Below, in pieces: positions 1-12,886 of a stretch of DNA of 64,000 bases (position 1 is its first letter; each line of letters begins with the position of its first letter). Below the pieces are notes generated by a model. That model worked only from the letters and a program-made list of their open reading frames with translations. It had not been told where the DNA came from and searched no databases. The stretch is from positions 22,841,273-22,905,272 of the forward strand of contig CM063248.1 in assembly GCA_032158295.1 (NCBI GenBank), read 5' to 3'. The stretch comes from Pycnopodia helianthoides. Taxonomy: Eukaryota > Echinodermata > Asteroidea > Forcipulatida > Asteriidae. A program made the position numbers and the translations under genes.

Positions 1-740
1 CTAATTGGACGAACAATCTTCTGATGAAAGGAGTTCTGTTTCTTGTCAGCTTTCAACGGAATCCAGAGAACCGAGTTGTGGTCACTTAGACCAATAGGTG
101 AAGTTATTTGCGGAATACAGTAGTGGTGTTGCATGTTGTTAGGATTTTGTATAAAATGGCTTGACCTCGGGTTGGGGTATTGACAATCTGAATAAGACCA
201 GTTAACTGACACACTTGTTCTGTATTTAGTTGATTGAAATCCCCAAGGATTACAACACCTGATGCCGGATATCTGGCTTGTAGGGAGTCCAGTGAGGTAG
301 AAAGATGATCAATCAGCAGAGCATCATGTGGTGATGATGGCAGATGATACACGACACATATTAGTAATGCAGCCACTGATCTGGGTAGGCGGGCGGGCCA
401 TGGGCTGGCCCAGACAAACTTTTAGCCAGGCATGCGTCCGGGCGTCTTTTGGACGCCCTATTTTATTTTTGGACGCCCCGAAAAACTGTCGGACGCCCTT
501 GAAGACGCCCTGTATTTTGTACATAATAAAAAAAAAATTACATCCGAATACCTGAAAATGTAAGCAAAACGAACGCAAATCCAAACTATTACTACCTGCC
601 AGCTGCAGTGAAGGTAACTTTATGCAAGATACAACCAATTTATCTTAAATATACTGATCGCCCATTCATTGTTTACCTTGGAAGGCTTGAACTGCAAAGG
701 CTTTGAAACGCAACGCCACGCAGTAGAAAAGTTTACAAAA

Positions 741-806
741 TACATGTACATGTACATAGTCGACGTAAAAAGCCTTGTATGATGATGTACATGTACATGT
801 ACATGT
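741..806. repeat. Palindromic ACATGT/GTACAT simple repeat
   Basis: Two runs of alternating TACATG units (about 742-757 and 786-806) flank a unique 28-bp stretch. It is a short self-complementary tract with no gene nearby. Confidence 0.7.
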
Positions 807-861
807 CGTGTACCTCAGGGTTGTGTGATAGATCGTCAGCTAGCTCGAGACACACGTGTTG

Positions 862-1085
862 TAGACTTGATTTCAAGTTTGAGATCGCGGTAATATTTAT
901 CTGCATCAGCCACACAAAATCCCCCCACGCGCTCTAACTCGATCGTAGGTTAAAGACGGAGGTTAATCCACAAGAGGGCGCTATTTTAGGCAATAATGTA
1001 TTGGCTATCAGCAGCACTAGACAATTCTATGTATGTGGCTATCAGGTAGACTAAAAACCACGAGCACAGACTTGAACCAAGTCTA
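862..1085. mobile_element. MITE, TAGACTTG family, copy 1
   Basis: The ends are inverted copies over about 28 bp: the left end starts TAGACTTGATTTCAAG and continues to GAGATCGCGG. The right end is the complement, ending CAAGTCTA. The interior includes AATGTATTGGCTATCA. A second, shorter copy with the same ends and interior lies at 28784-28955, which confirms a dispersed family. Confidence 0.75.
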
Positions 1086-2044
1086 GGCACGTCATTCCCG
1101 CTCTTTTCTGGCTGCCGCAACCTTTCAGTGCATATTAATGTGCACAACATTGCACATGCGCAGTATATGAGTCAAAACGTGCGTGTCTGCTTGTTGTATG
1201 TGTGAACCTCCCACCATGAGTATGGGTAATGCAAGTTTAATAAAGAACTAGCAACACTGCTCGTTAATATCAGAAGGTACATGTACTCTTTACATGACCA
1301 CTGTCGAACTGTCCCTCGTAGTATTACACTGTACATGTATATTGCGTATGCATGTAATGTAATGTACACTGAAATGTTATCTGTCGTTCCGCTCGTTTAA
1401 AATTCGCGGGCTACGTGTTGAATACGACCGGGGTAATCAATATGAACAAATCGTGACCCTGCCCAAACTTTAAAAATAATAATAACACAACGAGAAATAC
1501 TACGATTCTTAGGGCTGTACAGTGCTGATTTCACTTTTTTTAACCCTTTAGCCGGCCCAGACTCAAAGCACAGTAAATGCAAAAATAGTTCTATGGTACA
1601 TGCTTGCTGAAAATTTATCCTAAAAATTTGGACGCCCTGTTTTTCAATCCAGTCAAATTTGGACACCCTATTTTCAAATCCTGGCTAAAAGCTTGGGCCC
1701 AGACCCACAATGCCTCAAGTTCCTCGGGAACATCAATGTCTGTGAGGTTTCTAAACTGTATAAGGCCATGTAGGTAAAGGGCAACACCTCCCCCTCTTTT
1801 GGACCTCCGGGGCTTACTGACTAAGGTGTAGCCTGGAACATCAAAATAAGATGGGTCGACACTTGGTGGAAACCATGTCTCGGTGATAGCAGCGATCTCG
1901 GTATGATTGGAATTAAGAATCATATGAAGTTCATCAATGCGTTGAACAAGGGATCTTGCGTTGATCAGAATAATTAGATGGGCAAGAACCGTACGATCGC
2001 CCTTGTCACAGTCTTTGATGTGTAGTCGGCGCTTGTTATCAATA

Positions 2045-2386
2045 TTAAAGGTATTGTACACTTTTGGTAACAGCTCAAAATCCGTGCCCACATTTTGTGT
2101 GATTAAACATATGCATGAACAAACAAACCTGTGAAAGTTTGAGCTCAATTGGTCATCGAGGTCACGAGAAAATAGTGAAAAGAGATCTTATGTGTTTTCT
2201 GTTTTTCCAAATTATCGCGCGCGATAATTACTATTGTTTTACTCGTTTCTCAGAAACGATAGCATTTTAGGCAGAAATATTTGAAGGAACCCTTTCTACC
2301 ATTACTTACTTTAAGTCATGTAAGTTATGTGTGAGTCTGTGAACATTGTGTTTTTCGATCTTACCAATAGCGTACAGGGCCTTTAA
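2045..2386. mobile_element. MITE, TTAAAGG family, copy 1
   Basis: Ends are TTAAAGGTATTGTACAC at the left and the complement, GTACAGGGCCTTTAA, at the right, with TTGGTAA next to the left end and TTACCAATAG next to the right. The interior CCTGTGAAAGTTTGAGCTC... is shared with the copy at 41082-41832. It contains a perfect 18-bp palindrome ATTATCGCGCGCGATAAT near 2211. TTAA at both edges suggests TTAA target use. I recall this family as common in sea stars (memory only). Confidence 0.75.
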
Positions 2387-3200
2387 CGTTTATTACGCAG
2401 GGTCGCCGAGTACCGCGACTTTGTACCAGAGACCTCACTGGAGTGGCTGATAATAAACCAGTAAGGACAGTTCCAGCAAGTTTTGGAAAATCTACCGCAA
2501 AGAACGCAGGCCTCATGATATGGTGCTCATACACACGGACGATGGCACACTTTTAAACACAATAATGTCGCAATTTTTAAGCAGAATCATAAAAAAAAGG
2601 AAAAGGCTTTCCAAAACTGTGATTCTTTTGGCTATTTGAAATTCCACAAGGCTAATGTTCATTTTTACTTTTATTACAGTGATTTACATTACAAGCTTAT
2701 AGACGGGGTGGCTACATCGTCGTCCGACGCCGGTAGTGCATAACTCAAAATAAATCTAATTTTGTAGTAGAATACTTGTAATTATGAAAAAGTAATGTGA
2801 TTTAAATCAATGTCACAACATACAACTTTATTATTTACAAAAATAAAGCCGACTGTCGGTGTACTTGCTCTCTGTCACAACACAGTCTTTGCGCGTCTTT
2901 GCCATCCGCTGAGATGACCTAGTAACCACTATAAGTCACGTGATGACATGTAAACATTGGTCTCACAATCAGTCTATTTATAAATTACCTCCCTTAGTTT
3001 TAAGAATTCCCACTGAGGTTGTAAACTTTTCTCTTAGCCTGGGGCTAAACTAATAGCCACACCTGGCTGTAACCAGATGGCTTGATGGGTTGGCCCTGAT
3101 CTGATATTTCAGTCCATTTGAAAGGGGTTATGTTGACCTCAAAATAAATAAACATGCTTATTATAAAAGGTACTGTTTAAAACTACCATGGTTTAATTTT

Positions 3201-3877
3201 AAGCTTGGGCGATATCCCTTTTTTCCAGCCACGATATATCGTCGAGAATATATCGCGATATTCGATATCATCGCGATTAATTTTTGATGAAGTCATTCTT
3301 CTACAAATCTCACTGTGTGAGTTGTTGCTATGAATGACTTATCATTAACACTGTTGTTCCAATCACCTATTCTTCGGGTTTTACTCTAAACCTATGGTAT
3401 GAAAATGTGGGCCTATCACTTACACACATTTAATGTGTTAACTGCGCATGACAGACTGTTCTTTATGTGTGCATAACTAAGTAGATCACGCTACTCGCGT
3501 GTATGCAACACGCACGTGATAGCGCACGTGATAACACCCGTCTGCGTGAGACCGCCTGATCGCTAAGGCTTTGATGTTGGTTTTTTCAAAGACTAAACCC
3601 CGTCGGATCGGATCTGTTTGGGAATCTTGCGGTCGCGGTCTGTGACTTGCAGCTCTTTGTTGCAGCAAATCGTCTCGACTAGGAGATTTATTGTTGCAAG
3701 ATCGTCTTGACAAGGAGATTTATTGTTGCAAGATCGTCTCGGCTAGGAAATACATCGCGATACTTAACGATATCGCGATTTACCGATATCACGATTTAGA
3801 AAAATGTGACCCGATATCGTAATCGTTTCAGAACTAGTATCGCGATATTCGATAATATCGTGGTATCGCCCAAGCTT
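3201..3877. mobile_element. Inverted-repeat element rich in CGATATCG motifs
   Basis: The ends are inverted copies AAGCTTGGGCGATA and TATCGCCCAAGCTT. Inside both ends are clusters of CGATAT, TATCGCGATA and related palindromic words (3227-3280 and 3748-3860). The middle has a short direct duplication of GACWAGGAGATTTATTGTTG (3677-3730). The right arm lacks this block at the matching site near 39450, so it inserted after the duplication. No coding capacity. Confidence 0.7.
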
Positions 3878-6800
3878 ATTAATTAAGCTTATTTTTTTCT
3901 AACACTGTCACCCTGGCTGTAATCAATCAAGTCTTCGACAGATGGCTTTCAGGTAGCCCCAATGCTTAGTTTAGTAAAACAAATCCCAAAGAGATATTTC
4001 ATGGAGCCAATTGCTCTGGCAGTTAAGCATTGGATTTAAAGAGAGAAGTTATACCACTGTGGTGATCATAGATCAGACATGCAGCAAATGACTAGGGTGC
4101 TTCTTGGTACATGTACAATGGTATACAACCAAAATTACTATTCTTGACAACTCACTCACATGTCACTACACACCTTTCTCTATGCTACACACTTACACTA
4201 AAGGCCACACCTACTTCTAGACATTCTTGGTTATCTTTACAATTCTGGGTTAATGTATTCAAAAAATTATCCTATTCGCATGACCTTACAAACTTATGAA
4301 TATTCACACACTGTTTGAATATCTTTGTACACACAAGAGGAAAATACACATGGCTAGGTACAATTTATTAGCTTAAATCTGACAGATGTAGAAATATGTA
4401 TCAGTGGTTTGCAAAGTTACTGGCAGCCTTCACTGCAAAAAGTACCATTTATGATTTGATGTACAATTAATTGCTATCAAATCACCCATAGTTTTGCTAC
4501 CTTGTTATAATTTTGTTTAACTATTAATGAATGATGTTTTTCTTTGATAATGTATTGGTTCAAATTACACCAATGTATTTCGATCTAGACAAATTAATAT
4601 CCTGTGTTGATTTAATACAGTAGTTCTTATACTATGTTAGAAAAGGGAAAAAAGTAGAACTTATCATAAAACAAAGTAACAGTTTTAGCAACCTCCTCAG
4701 CATTGACATGTTTCCGGAAAAGTGGAAAGGAAGAAAAGGATGCCTCTGATTTTTAATTCTACTCACCATTTTTTCTTGATTTGTACAAAATTACTATTAT
4801 AGTGGGGCTAAAATTATAACTTTTAAAAAGGTGTTTTTATTTTGTTTGCCCTCAGCTCCAGTCTCTAAAACATCTACATGTCAAGAAGTAAATGTCTAAG
4901 ACCCAACTATCATCATGCAGCTTGGTATATAAAACTGCCTTATCTATAAACAGGTAAATTGATGCCATTTACAGTCCCCATTCCTTCCTTTTATATCCAA
5001 AATAAAGGATACAGAAAGACTGGGGCAAGTAGGCCCAAATAAAAATTGTTTATCACTGAGTCAGGCATACCAATCTTTTATATCAAGTACAACCAACGTA
5101 CCATTAGGTAATTTTTTGTTTGTGACAGTGTGTACTTGACTGTAACAACTCTCAGTATTGTAATGAATGTTTTGGAACAATTATTTAGATACTATTTATC
5201 CCTATCAGGACCGCAATTTAAAGATTTTTTCTCCAAAACAATGAAAGTGATGTGTCTCGTGGTGATGATAAATGCGAATTCAAAATGGCTGCCCTATTTG
5301 GCGGTCATCTTGGATTTTGTGTTTTCAGCCCTAGTTTAGGGAAAACTATATCAAGTTTTTTTATGAATGGAATATTTTAAACATGCCATTTCCAAGAAGT
5401 AATATAGAATCATCAATCATGCCTCATCAATGCACCCTGGGCCCCAAATATGAGCGGGAATGTCAGTTTTAAAAGTTGAAACCCCAAAATTAAATTTTGT
5501 CCCGAAAATGGGATAAACCAACAATTAAACATCTCCAGTGGTTACCTTAGCAATAGAATAAAGAGTCACGTTATGAATTTTTTCAAAATAAACAGGTTTG
5601 CAAAAAATTTGTTTTGTTTGGAAAAAAAAACCTTGGAAATTATGGAAAAAATCCTAAAATGCCGTTTAATTGTAATTTTTGAATTTGTTTTGCGTCATCA
5701 TGTAGAACTTGTAAAATAAACAATTGTGGCAAGTTTCATAAAAATCACCTTGAGAAAAGTAGATCCATTACTAAACATAGAATTCCAAGTCAAATACTTG
5801 GTAGTTGGTAAATTTATGTTTTATTTCATTTCTTCTGGTAAAACAGGCTGTCTTCATAGCACTGTGCAACTCTGGGTAGATTCCTTTAACCAACAGTGTT
5901 ATACAGTCACACCCCACACAAAAGATCAAAATTTACTTATTATGGAGCTTGAGTGGATGACGTCAATCGAACAAAATTTGCCCTTTAATTTTTCTTTTGT
6001 TTGCTTCTACAGGTCTGCCAGTCTTATAAAATCTGTCGTTCAACAAGAAGATGTCCAGGAGATGAAAAAGCTGCACTCTACCACTAAAAGGTAAATTTCT
6101 ACTAAAACAAAAGGTTTTAATATTAACACACATTCTTAAAAGGAGCTCTCTACAAATCGTGCACAATGTCTGTTGCTGCTCTGGTTTCAACAAATTTAAA
6201 TCGGAAATGTTTTAGATGCACTACAAATTTATTAAAAGAGATTTGTATGTTGTTTAGCAATCATTTCAAAGTTTGCAAGCTGAGTTGTGTTTTCTCTTCT
6301 GCCATGTTTTGAAGACTTTGGAATGTTTTATGTTTAACACAATAACAGGACACATTTTTTGTCGACAGTTGAATGCTAGTTTCATTCTGCAAATTATCTC
6401 ATAGTAAAGTTCATACCAGCACTAATCTTAACGTTAATACCGGAAATTTTCTTTTTGTGTTACGGTTCGTTAAAAGATTATTGTATATTATTTGGTTATC
6501 ATTTAATAGTTGGACAGGCTTGGTTGTTTCTTATCTAAACCTAACAATTTTAATGATGGATCCTTATTTTTAAACACTAAGGTTTCATGTGGTGCATTTT
6601 GTTTGTGATGCAGAAAATCTTACAATCTCAAAAGAGATCTACCCTACCCATGTAATGAGGTAGGGTCTGAAAACCCAATCCATTTTATACAAGCTTTGGT
6701 CGGAGGTGGGATGCGAACCAAGGTCCACAGAGGAGAAAGGCATACAGGGAAAGAAACCAGTAAGCCAACCTGATCCCCTTAGAAAGTTTTGCATGCCATT

Positions 6801-7989
6801 TGCCACGAACGTTGATACTCGTCTTATTCATGAGCATGCAAGCAACCAATACACACACTTCTTCAGCTGGCCGGGCAGTCGGTGCAGGTGTTTTGCTGTA
6901 GCGTGCGGCCTAGACATGTGCACGGTGTCAAACCGTGCCTTTTGGGACCGGAATGATCCGGTTGTAACCGGTAAACCTAGTGCGTGTTCGGAGCTGCCAG
7001 TACTATTGGGCGATGACATTCTATTCGAACGTTTACATTTATAACTACAAATATCAGTTGGTGAGAACAAACAGATTTTTCTAATTTTTACAAATAGCAA
7101 AGAGAACTACCTGTTCTTTTCATAAGTTGAAAAAAATCAGGGGTAGGACGATAAGTTTTTTCAGGATAGAGTGTCTTTTTGGCACTGCTGGAGGGGTGAC
7201 TACTTTTTCCTACCTCCATGGTAATTGTGCTACTCGCTGCTCGCCGAAAAAGCAGACACCGGCGTATCACTGTTTTTATTTATGTTGGCTTCTCTACTTT
7301 TTTGCTGGGACGATGAGTATTTGGACTTGTTTACTAAATAATGCGTAATTTACCTTACATTCATGTTAATTGAACTTAGTATCCCGATTTTTTTTCTTCT
7401 TTTTCTGACATTACGGTTAAGAGCGACCCCTATTTTTAAATGAACGGCTCCAACTGGAACGGCCGTGGGATCATGCTAAAATCGTGTCCAACCCCCCCCC
7501 TGCCATTTGCTAGATAGTTTCATTCTGAGGATTCAATGATATGAAAGTTCACACCAGCACCAACCGTCAAGAGAACTGTTTGCCGCATTTGACACGCCTC
7601 TAAAATCCCTGTTGCTTATTTTGATTGCAACAATCACAAGAATCATGGTATGCCTGAGATCCTCTGTACTTTTATTCACCATTTTCAGTTTTCTGTATTT
7701 ATTTTTGATTGAAAGTATTTAAAAAATCCTCAAGTAACTGCAATTTATCTGAAATGTTTTAATTATGGCTATTGTGTTTAGTCAATAATTTTGCAAATTG
7801 TGCATTTTATTTGTTTTGCAGTAGGCTTAACACCTCCAAAGAGATCTACCTGTCAACAAGTAGATGTCAAAAAAATTATAAAAAGACAAACACTTTGGTT
7901 AAGAAAATGGTGTGTGCCATCTGACAGAAAAGGGCCTATAGATGTTCTGTCCTCTCCTAATGTATCTGAAACTTACTGTTTTCATCATT
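3878..7989 (+). repeat. Left-arm body with diverged exon-like modules
   Basis: No gene recognised. The segment is paired with 25420-25835 and 32701-36420 in the opposite orientation. It holds short exon-like modules with pyrimidine tract plus CAG on the left: one from 4856 (after TTTGCCCTCAG), one at 6013-6090 (after TTGCTTCTACAG and followed by GTAAAT), one from 6614 (after TTTGTGATGCAG), and one from 7822 (after TTTGTTTTGCAG). They share a word like ATCTACCTGTCAACAAGTAG with the array cassettes. A tRNA-like segment in reverse orientation lies at about 6703-6790. A C-run sits at 7492-7500. Confidence 0.7.
6013..6090 (+). other. Exon-like module, 78 nt, in left arm
   Basis: It is bounded by TTGCTTCTACAG and GTAAATTT, good acceptor and donor matches. 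One frame is open across it (SASLIKSVVQQEDVQEMKKL and on). It aligns loosely with the 89-nt cassette of the array. The mirrored copy in the right arm at about 33838-33915 is similar. Whether it is spliced is unknown. Confidence 0.4.
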
Positions 7990-10900
7990 AGGTGTTCGTG
8001 CAATACAAGCACGAACACCTCTTGATTTTGTTGTTTTTTGTTTTTCTTCTCCATCTTCTTCTTCTTCTTCCACGTCAACTCTTCTCTACAACACAATTCA
8101 AGATTGAAACTGAATTGAAACTCATCGGACAATTGAACCACAATATGAAGACGGCACAGTTTTCATGACGTCAAGATGACGTCATCAGGTGTCAAATTAC
8201 AAGGTTTTTAAAGTTGAAAAGTGACCATTTGGTATTTGCTGCATTTCAATGAATTTAACAGCTATGATGTTCATAGTTGGGCATCTGATAGTTCAAGACT
8301 GGGGCAACATTTCAAAAGTTAACCACAAAATCGTATGACCTTCACTTCCGGGTTGTTACCCTGGGTCGAAGTTTGCCTTTTTTACAGCGTAACTCGAGAT
8401 TGAAAGTGAATTGAACGTTGAAACTTGTCAGACAATTGAACCTCAATATCAAGACGACACCGACTTGATGATGTCATGATGACGTCATCAGGTATCAAAT
8501 TACACTAAATCAAAGTTTAATATTTGTAAAAAATCATAACTCCTGAACCATATGTTGGATTTTTACAATCTATAAATCATCAAACAGGTCGTTGAAAGTT
8601 CAAAAAACGCTACATACAATTTGACCCCATTTGACCTTAACTTCCGGTTCAAATCGGAAGTTGAAAATTTGAACAATTCATACCTCAAAATACTACTGAT
8701 CATTTCAGAGTTTTTTTTTGTATCATGTTGTAGAACTTAAGCCTGCTCAAACTTTTGCACTGAAATAACAATATTTTGACCTATACATCTGGTTGAAAAA
8801 GGCGCACGTTTAAGTTGACCCACATTGACGACACGCGATAGTGAAAGAACACGTACCTGTACAGCCACACATAAATCTCATGTAACAGTAGACCGTCATT
8901 GACGGTCAATTAGGGTCAACCTCCTCTACACGTGCACCGCACGTGCAGTTTCATTGACGTCCTATGTTAAATGCACGTGTGATTATTTTGCTGTGGGAAC
9001 CATGCTGGAATACTGTCAGTACCGGGTCAAAATAAGCAGATAGAAAATAAATTCCAAGTCAAAATCCTTTTCTTTTCTTCTTATGTTTGAATTTACAAAT
9101 TTATTCAATGATTACAAATATTTACACAGGAATTACGACTTAAAAGTGACAGCTCAAAAGAAAAGTTAACAATAGTTAAATTACCCTTGTTTCTCATTTA
9201 GGTTTGTATTTTATTTCTCACAAGCCTTGGGTTTTCTAATTTATCACAGTTGGTTGGCTCTAGTAGTTAGATAAACTGAGCGTGGTTACTTGGAGCTTTC
9301 CACGCAAATTAATAAGGTTGTCTCTGCAACCCTTACTGTACATGGCTGGCACCTCGCAAACATTCATACATTAAATTAATTGTTCATAAAGAAATGATAC
9401 TCTGCCGATAACTGTTGGTTTGGGAACTAGACTATGAGTTGTGCTCTCTGTCTTGGAGCCAGCTCTATCTCTGCCTAGCATACTCAGTCTTGGCAATGAC
9501 GGCTCTCCAGTCTGTTTAAAAGGTAGTCTTTAGCCCCGTCTCTCGGTAGGTATCTGTCCTCTCTTTCTGTCCTCTCTTTCTCAAAGGAATTGTCAAACTC
9601 TCCCATTATCAACGGCCATCCATAAGTTAAAGTAACCAACCAAAACTATCGAAACATGGGCAATACAATTTGTTACACAACGAAATATAATTATTTTGAA
9701 TGATACATCTTTCAATGCACTTCCACACTTCTTTGGTATTGATCAAACATACAATTGCATTTCTAGCAATTCAGCAATTCTGCATCTCTTTAAGCTTACG
9801 CTCTAAATTTAGTTCACAAATTAATCAAGCAGTTTTCCTTACAAAAATCAAGAGTACGGAACTTACGGATTTCCAATGCATTAGTCACTTTAAAGTTGTG
9901 TTGGTTGGGTTGTGCTGCCTCCATACATGTATACTATACGGCCAGTATGCCGCATGTAGATTCTGATTTGCCCCAGTAGCAGTATATACTGGGCAAAGGC
10001 TTTGACACCTGTTATCTATGTCAACTGACGCACAAATCTACTGTTGGATGGTCAGTGGCTAGCAGTCGCTCTCACAACCTCTCACTCTCAGATTTTGGTT
10101 CACACTGAAACTCACATTTCATCTACATATCTCCCTCACTGGTTTTCACTCATTCTTTGTACTGAACCGCACCCCTCTTATATAATCTTACTCATTATTG
10201 GACTGTTCCTTCTACACTAATTATGCTACAATAAAGAGACAATTACAAACTACGTTCTGCAGCCCAGATGGAACTACTACTTTATTGTTATTTCCATCCT
10301 CTTAGTAATTCTAGGTTAACCCCTAAAAAGCACCTATCCAAAGAACTACAATATAGAACCAAAGTAAGGGCATGTATACAATGTAAAACAAAAGTCACAT
10401 GCAAACAAAGAAGTACATTGGAAGTCCATGGCCTGATCACATTCCACATAGGATCCATAACTAGTTTGGTTAATATGCAAATAAGGCTACTCCATTTAGT
10501 TCAAAAGGTAAAATTTACTTTGGACTGACTCATTTTGTCCACAGGTAAGTGAAAATAAAGGCAAATTTTAATATGCATTGTGACAAATACATACCGCATC
10601 CATCGGTGTTAGAACTCATATTGCACCCCAGCGGACAATCCATCTAATATTTGAAAAAATTCTGAACCACACATTGGATTGGACATTGGATTTTTACAAT
10701 CCATACATCATCTGAAAGGTCTTAATTAAATTGACACGCGCTATTCTAAATGTGACCCGTCTGACCTTGACTTCCGGTAAAAACTTCTGAACCACATATT
10801 GGATGTTTACAATCCATCCATCAACTAAAAGGTCTTCATAAACTAATCCCGTGCTACACAAAATGTGACCCTACTTAACCTTGACCTCCGGTCCAAACCG

Positions 10901-11003
10901 GAAGTTGATGTATACGTTTTGAAAAATTCATAACTCTTGAATCAGGCATTGGATTGATAAGGTTAAATGTCGTTACGTATTCAATCGCTCACAACGAACA
11001 CCT
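7990..11003. mobile_element. 3-kb interspersed repeat with GGTGTTCGTG ends
   Basis: It starts with a hairpin (AGGTGTTCGTGC, 7-base loop, complement at 8009-8020) and ends with ACGAACACCT at 10994-11003. It interrupts an array-type module, which resumes at about 11040. Internal features are two diverged tandem copies of about 295 bp (about 8096-8210 and 8390-8515), each with TGACGTCATCAGGTRTCAAA, and recurring GACTTCCGGT...ACCGGAAGT inverted words near 8640, 10770 and 10885. The middle (about 8770-10560) is unlike the ends and may be another insertion. No convincing open frame. Confidence 0.6.
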
Positions 11004-11053
11004 TGTTTTTGTAGTAGACAAAAACTCAATGTCTAGTTTTATTTGTTTTGCAG

Positions 11054-11142
11054 TAGGCTTACCATCTCCAAAGAGATCTACCCGTCAACAAGTAGATGTT
11101 CTTACTTGCCTCTAGCGAAGGAGGTGCACTCTCTAGTACAAG
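11054..11142 (+). other. Exon-like cassette, 89 nt (left arm)
   Basis: Preceded by TTTGTTTTGCAG and followed by GTAAATTCC. The frame starting at the second base is open throughout (RLTISKEIYPSTSRC and on, ending EVHSLVQ). The third frame has a TAG stop, unlike in several array copies. It is about 90% identical to the array cassettes and is followed by the reverse tRNA-like segment at about 11340-11410. Confidence 0.5.
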
Positions 11143-11521
11143 GTAAATTCCTAAATAAACAAAAGTTGTGTTTTATCCAATTATTTACAGGTAATTATTA
11201 CACATCCAACCGAGCAATTAGCACCAATAACAAAGAAAGCAATGAAGAAATGTTAAGTTTTTTGATGTGGTAAAAACCCAATGAAGAAAATCTATCCAAT
11301 AAGGTAAGGACTGAATACCAAATCCCTTTACAAGGTTCGGTCCAAGGTGGGTTTCGAACTGATGTCCACAGAGGGGAAAGGCATGGAAAGAAGCCACTGA
11401 GCACACCTGATCCCCTAGTTATTAAAATGTTGCTTGCTTTTGCCAGATGATTGTGAGGACTCATTGATAAGAAAGTTTAAACCAGCACGAATCCTGGAGA
11501 GAACTGTTTGTTGCATTAAGC

Positions 11522-12886
11522 CAGGCGCGGTTCTAGGGAGGCTAAAGCCCCCCCCAAAAAACATTTTTGTCTAGCCCCCCCCAAAATTTTTTTGTCTAGC
11601 CCCCCCCAAAAAATGCAAGGGAAAAAAGAAGAAGAAGATACATGCTGGGAAATAAACAGATTTGCACTGTCTTTTTACATATACATGGTCTTGGACCAGA
11701 CTACATGTACGGTTAAATGTTTCACGTCGGACAAGCGCGGTGCTTAGAATTTGCGGTTTCCGCCAGCGCGCTTCCGCCTCGTTTTGTTTTGTATTACATG
11801 AACATAAAAACCAATCTCAGTTTGGATATTAAGACGATGCGCTGATAAAACACAAGTGGCTCAACAAATTATCACCGGAAAAAATTATTTTTAGTAAGTT
11901 CTAACCTCTTTTCCTCCCCCTCCCCTCCCTTCCTAAAAACCTTCCTTTTTTCTATTAGTATAAGGAGGCTTGAAAACATCCAAGAAAAGGTCTGTTTTAA
12001 ACATCGCCCACTGACTTTTCAAAAGACGGAGACCTTTGTTTCCCACTTAAACAACAAACAGTCATAGGATGGTTGATTACGAGACCACACCAGAGCCATG
12101 GGACAATAATTTCACAACGTTTGTCTGCCTATTAATTTATCTCTCGATGGCTATTTCTGGAGATAATAGTTTCCATTTTTCCGCACTTCAATTAACACAT
12201 CACTAATTTGCTGCAGACTGGTTTTACATAATATACGGTCTCCACTCTCTTTCTCTCACACCCTCACTCCCTTCATTCCGTCCAGCCTAGGGCTTCCGGC
12301 GGTTGTTGCCCCCCCCCCCCCCATTTTCTAAAAAGAACTATACTTGACATCTCAAATGTTTTTTAAAGCTTGCCTTTCAATACATGATTCTCACTCTTCA
12401 CGGAGAGAATCTTCATAACTGACAAATTTGTAAGCTTTTTTGAACATTATGAGTGTGTTCCGGTCCTATTTTTTTTGTTTTGCTTGTCCATTATTTAATA
12501 AAACCTCTCTATATGATGCTTATATAGAATACTATCAACAACAAAAAATTTGTGGCCACATGATCTCATCCTTCAACTTGATTGCACACAGCTACATATA
12601 TGATTTCATTCTTCCCTCTATAAACATCCCATAATATTCTCAATCAAAGTCGTTACACCACTGCAAGCTTTTGTTCTGTCCACCGTTTTGGAGTCAAAAT
12701 AATTTGCATGCAACTGCATCATGTGTTGTATGATTATTGTATCTTTCACATGCCAAATACATAAAAAATGCGCTGTAATGTTGCTTTTCGACTCCCAAAA
12801 TGAAATAGCAGTAGCGGAAGTTAAAGGGTGACATCACGTGCGAAAGATCTAGCCCCTGAAAATTGTGGCTACAGAACCCGCGCCTG
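11522..12886. mobile_element. hAT-like non-autonomous transposon in an array module
   Basis: Ends are CAGGCGCGGTTCTAGG at the left and the complement of CAGGCGCGGGTTCTGT at the right. The 8-bp duplication is CATTAAGC (11514-11521) and CATTAGGC (12887-12894). Removing it restores the module sequence ...TTGCATTAAGCATTCCT, seen uninterrupted in the array. Long C-runs lie near both ends (11551-11608 and 12309-12323), and there is no transposase frame. The target duplication and end sequence fit hAT. Confidence 0.8.

Larger units (their letters stand above)
415..1695. mobile_element. hAT-like non-autonomous DNA transposon inside the LINE
   Basis: The ends are inverted copies: CAAACTTTTAGCCAGG at 415-430 and the complement of CAAGCTTTTAGCCAGG at 1680-1695 (15 of 16 match). 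The flanks repeat the 8-bp target GGCCCAGA (407-414 and 1696-1703), and removing the element restores the LINE reading frame. An 8-bp duplication and ends starting CA fit the hAT superfamily. Just inside both ends lie direct copies of a TTGGACGCCCTRTTTT motif (left near 447-480, right near 1626-1672), as expected for transposase subterminal sites. No transposase is visible within 1.28 kb, so it is non-autonomous. It carries a nested MITE at 862-1085. Confidence 0.75.
1..2044 (-). pseudogene. LINE (non-LTR retrotransposon) endonuclease domain, broken
   Basis: Minus-strand remnant of the endonuclease/exonuclease/phosphatase domain of a non-LTR retrotransposon. The N-terminal part reads from about 2040 down to 1704, with the pattern NARSLVQRIDELHMIL, then AAITETWF (the catalytic E region), then GGGVALYL. 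The C-terminal part reads from about 414 down to 1: VVILGDFN (catalytic D-x-N) at about 250-275, TPTRG, then a one-base frame change near 125-150, after which PIGLSDHNSVLW (the SDH motif) is readable. The two halves meet at the peptide EALWVWA and are separated by a 1.28-kb element inserted at 415-1695. The upstream side is cut by a MITE at 2045, and the element runs off the window at position 1. In intact elements this domain nicks target DNA. Here it is dead. The clade (CR1-like or related) cannot be set from this domain alone. Confidence 0.85.

Noticed and set aside
1615..2148. Single 177-residue protein
   Set aside because: Its first 35 or so residues lie in a MITE and its last 20 in a hAT element. 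Only the middle is LINE endonuclease.
5726..6094. 122-residue frame with a mirror copy at 33835-34188
   Set aside because: No recognisable domain. Most of it lies upstream of a splice-acceptor-like site, and indels between the two copies break the frame correspondence in part.
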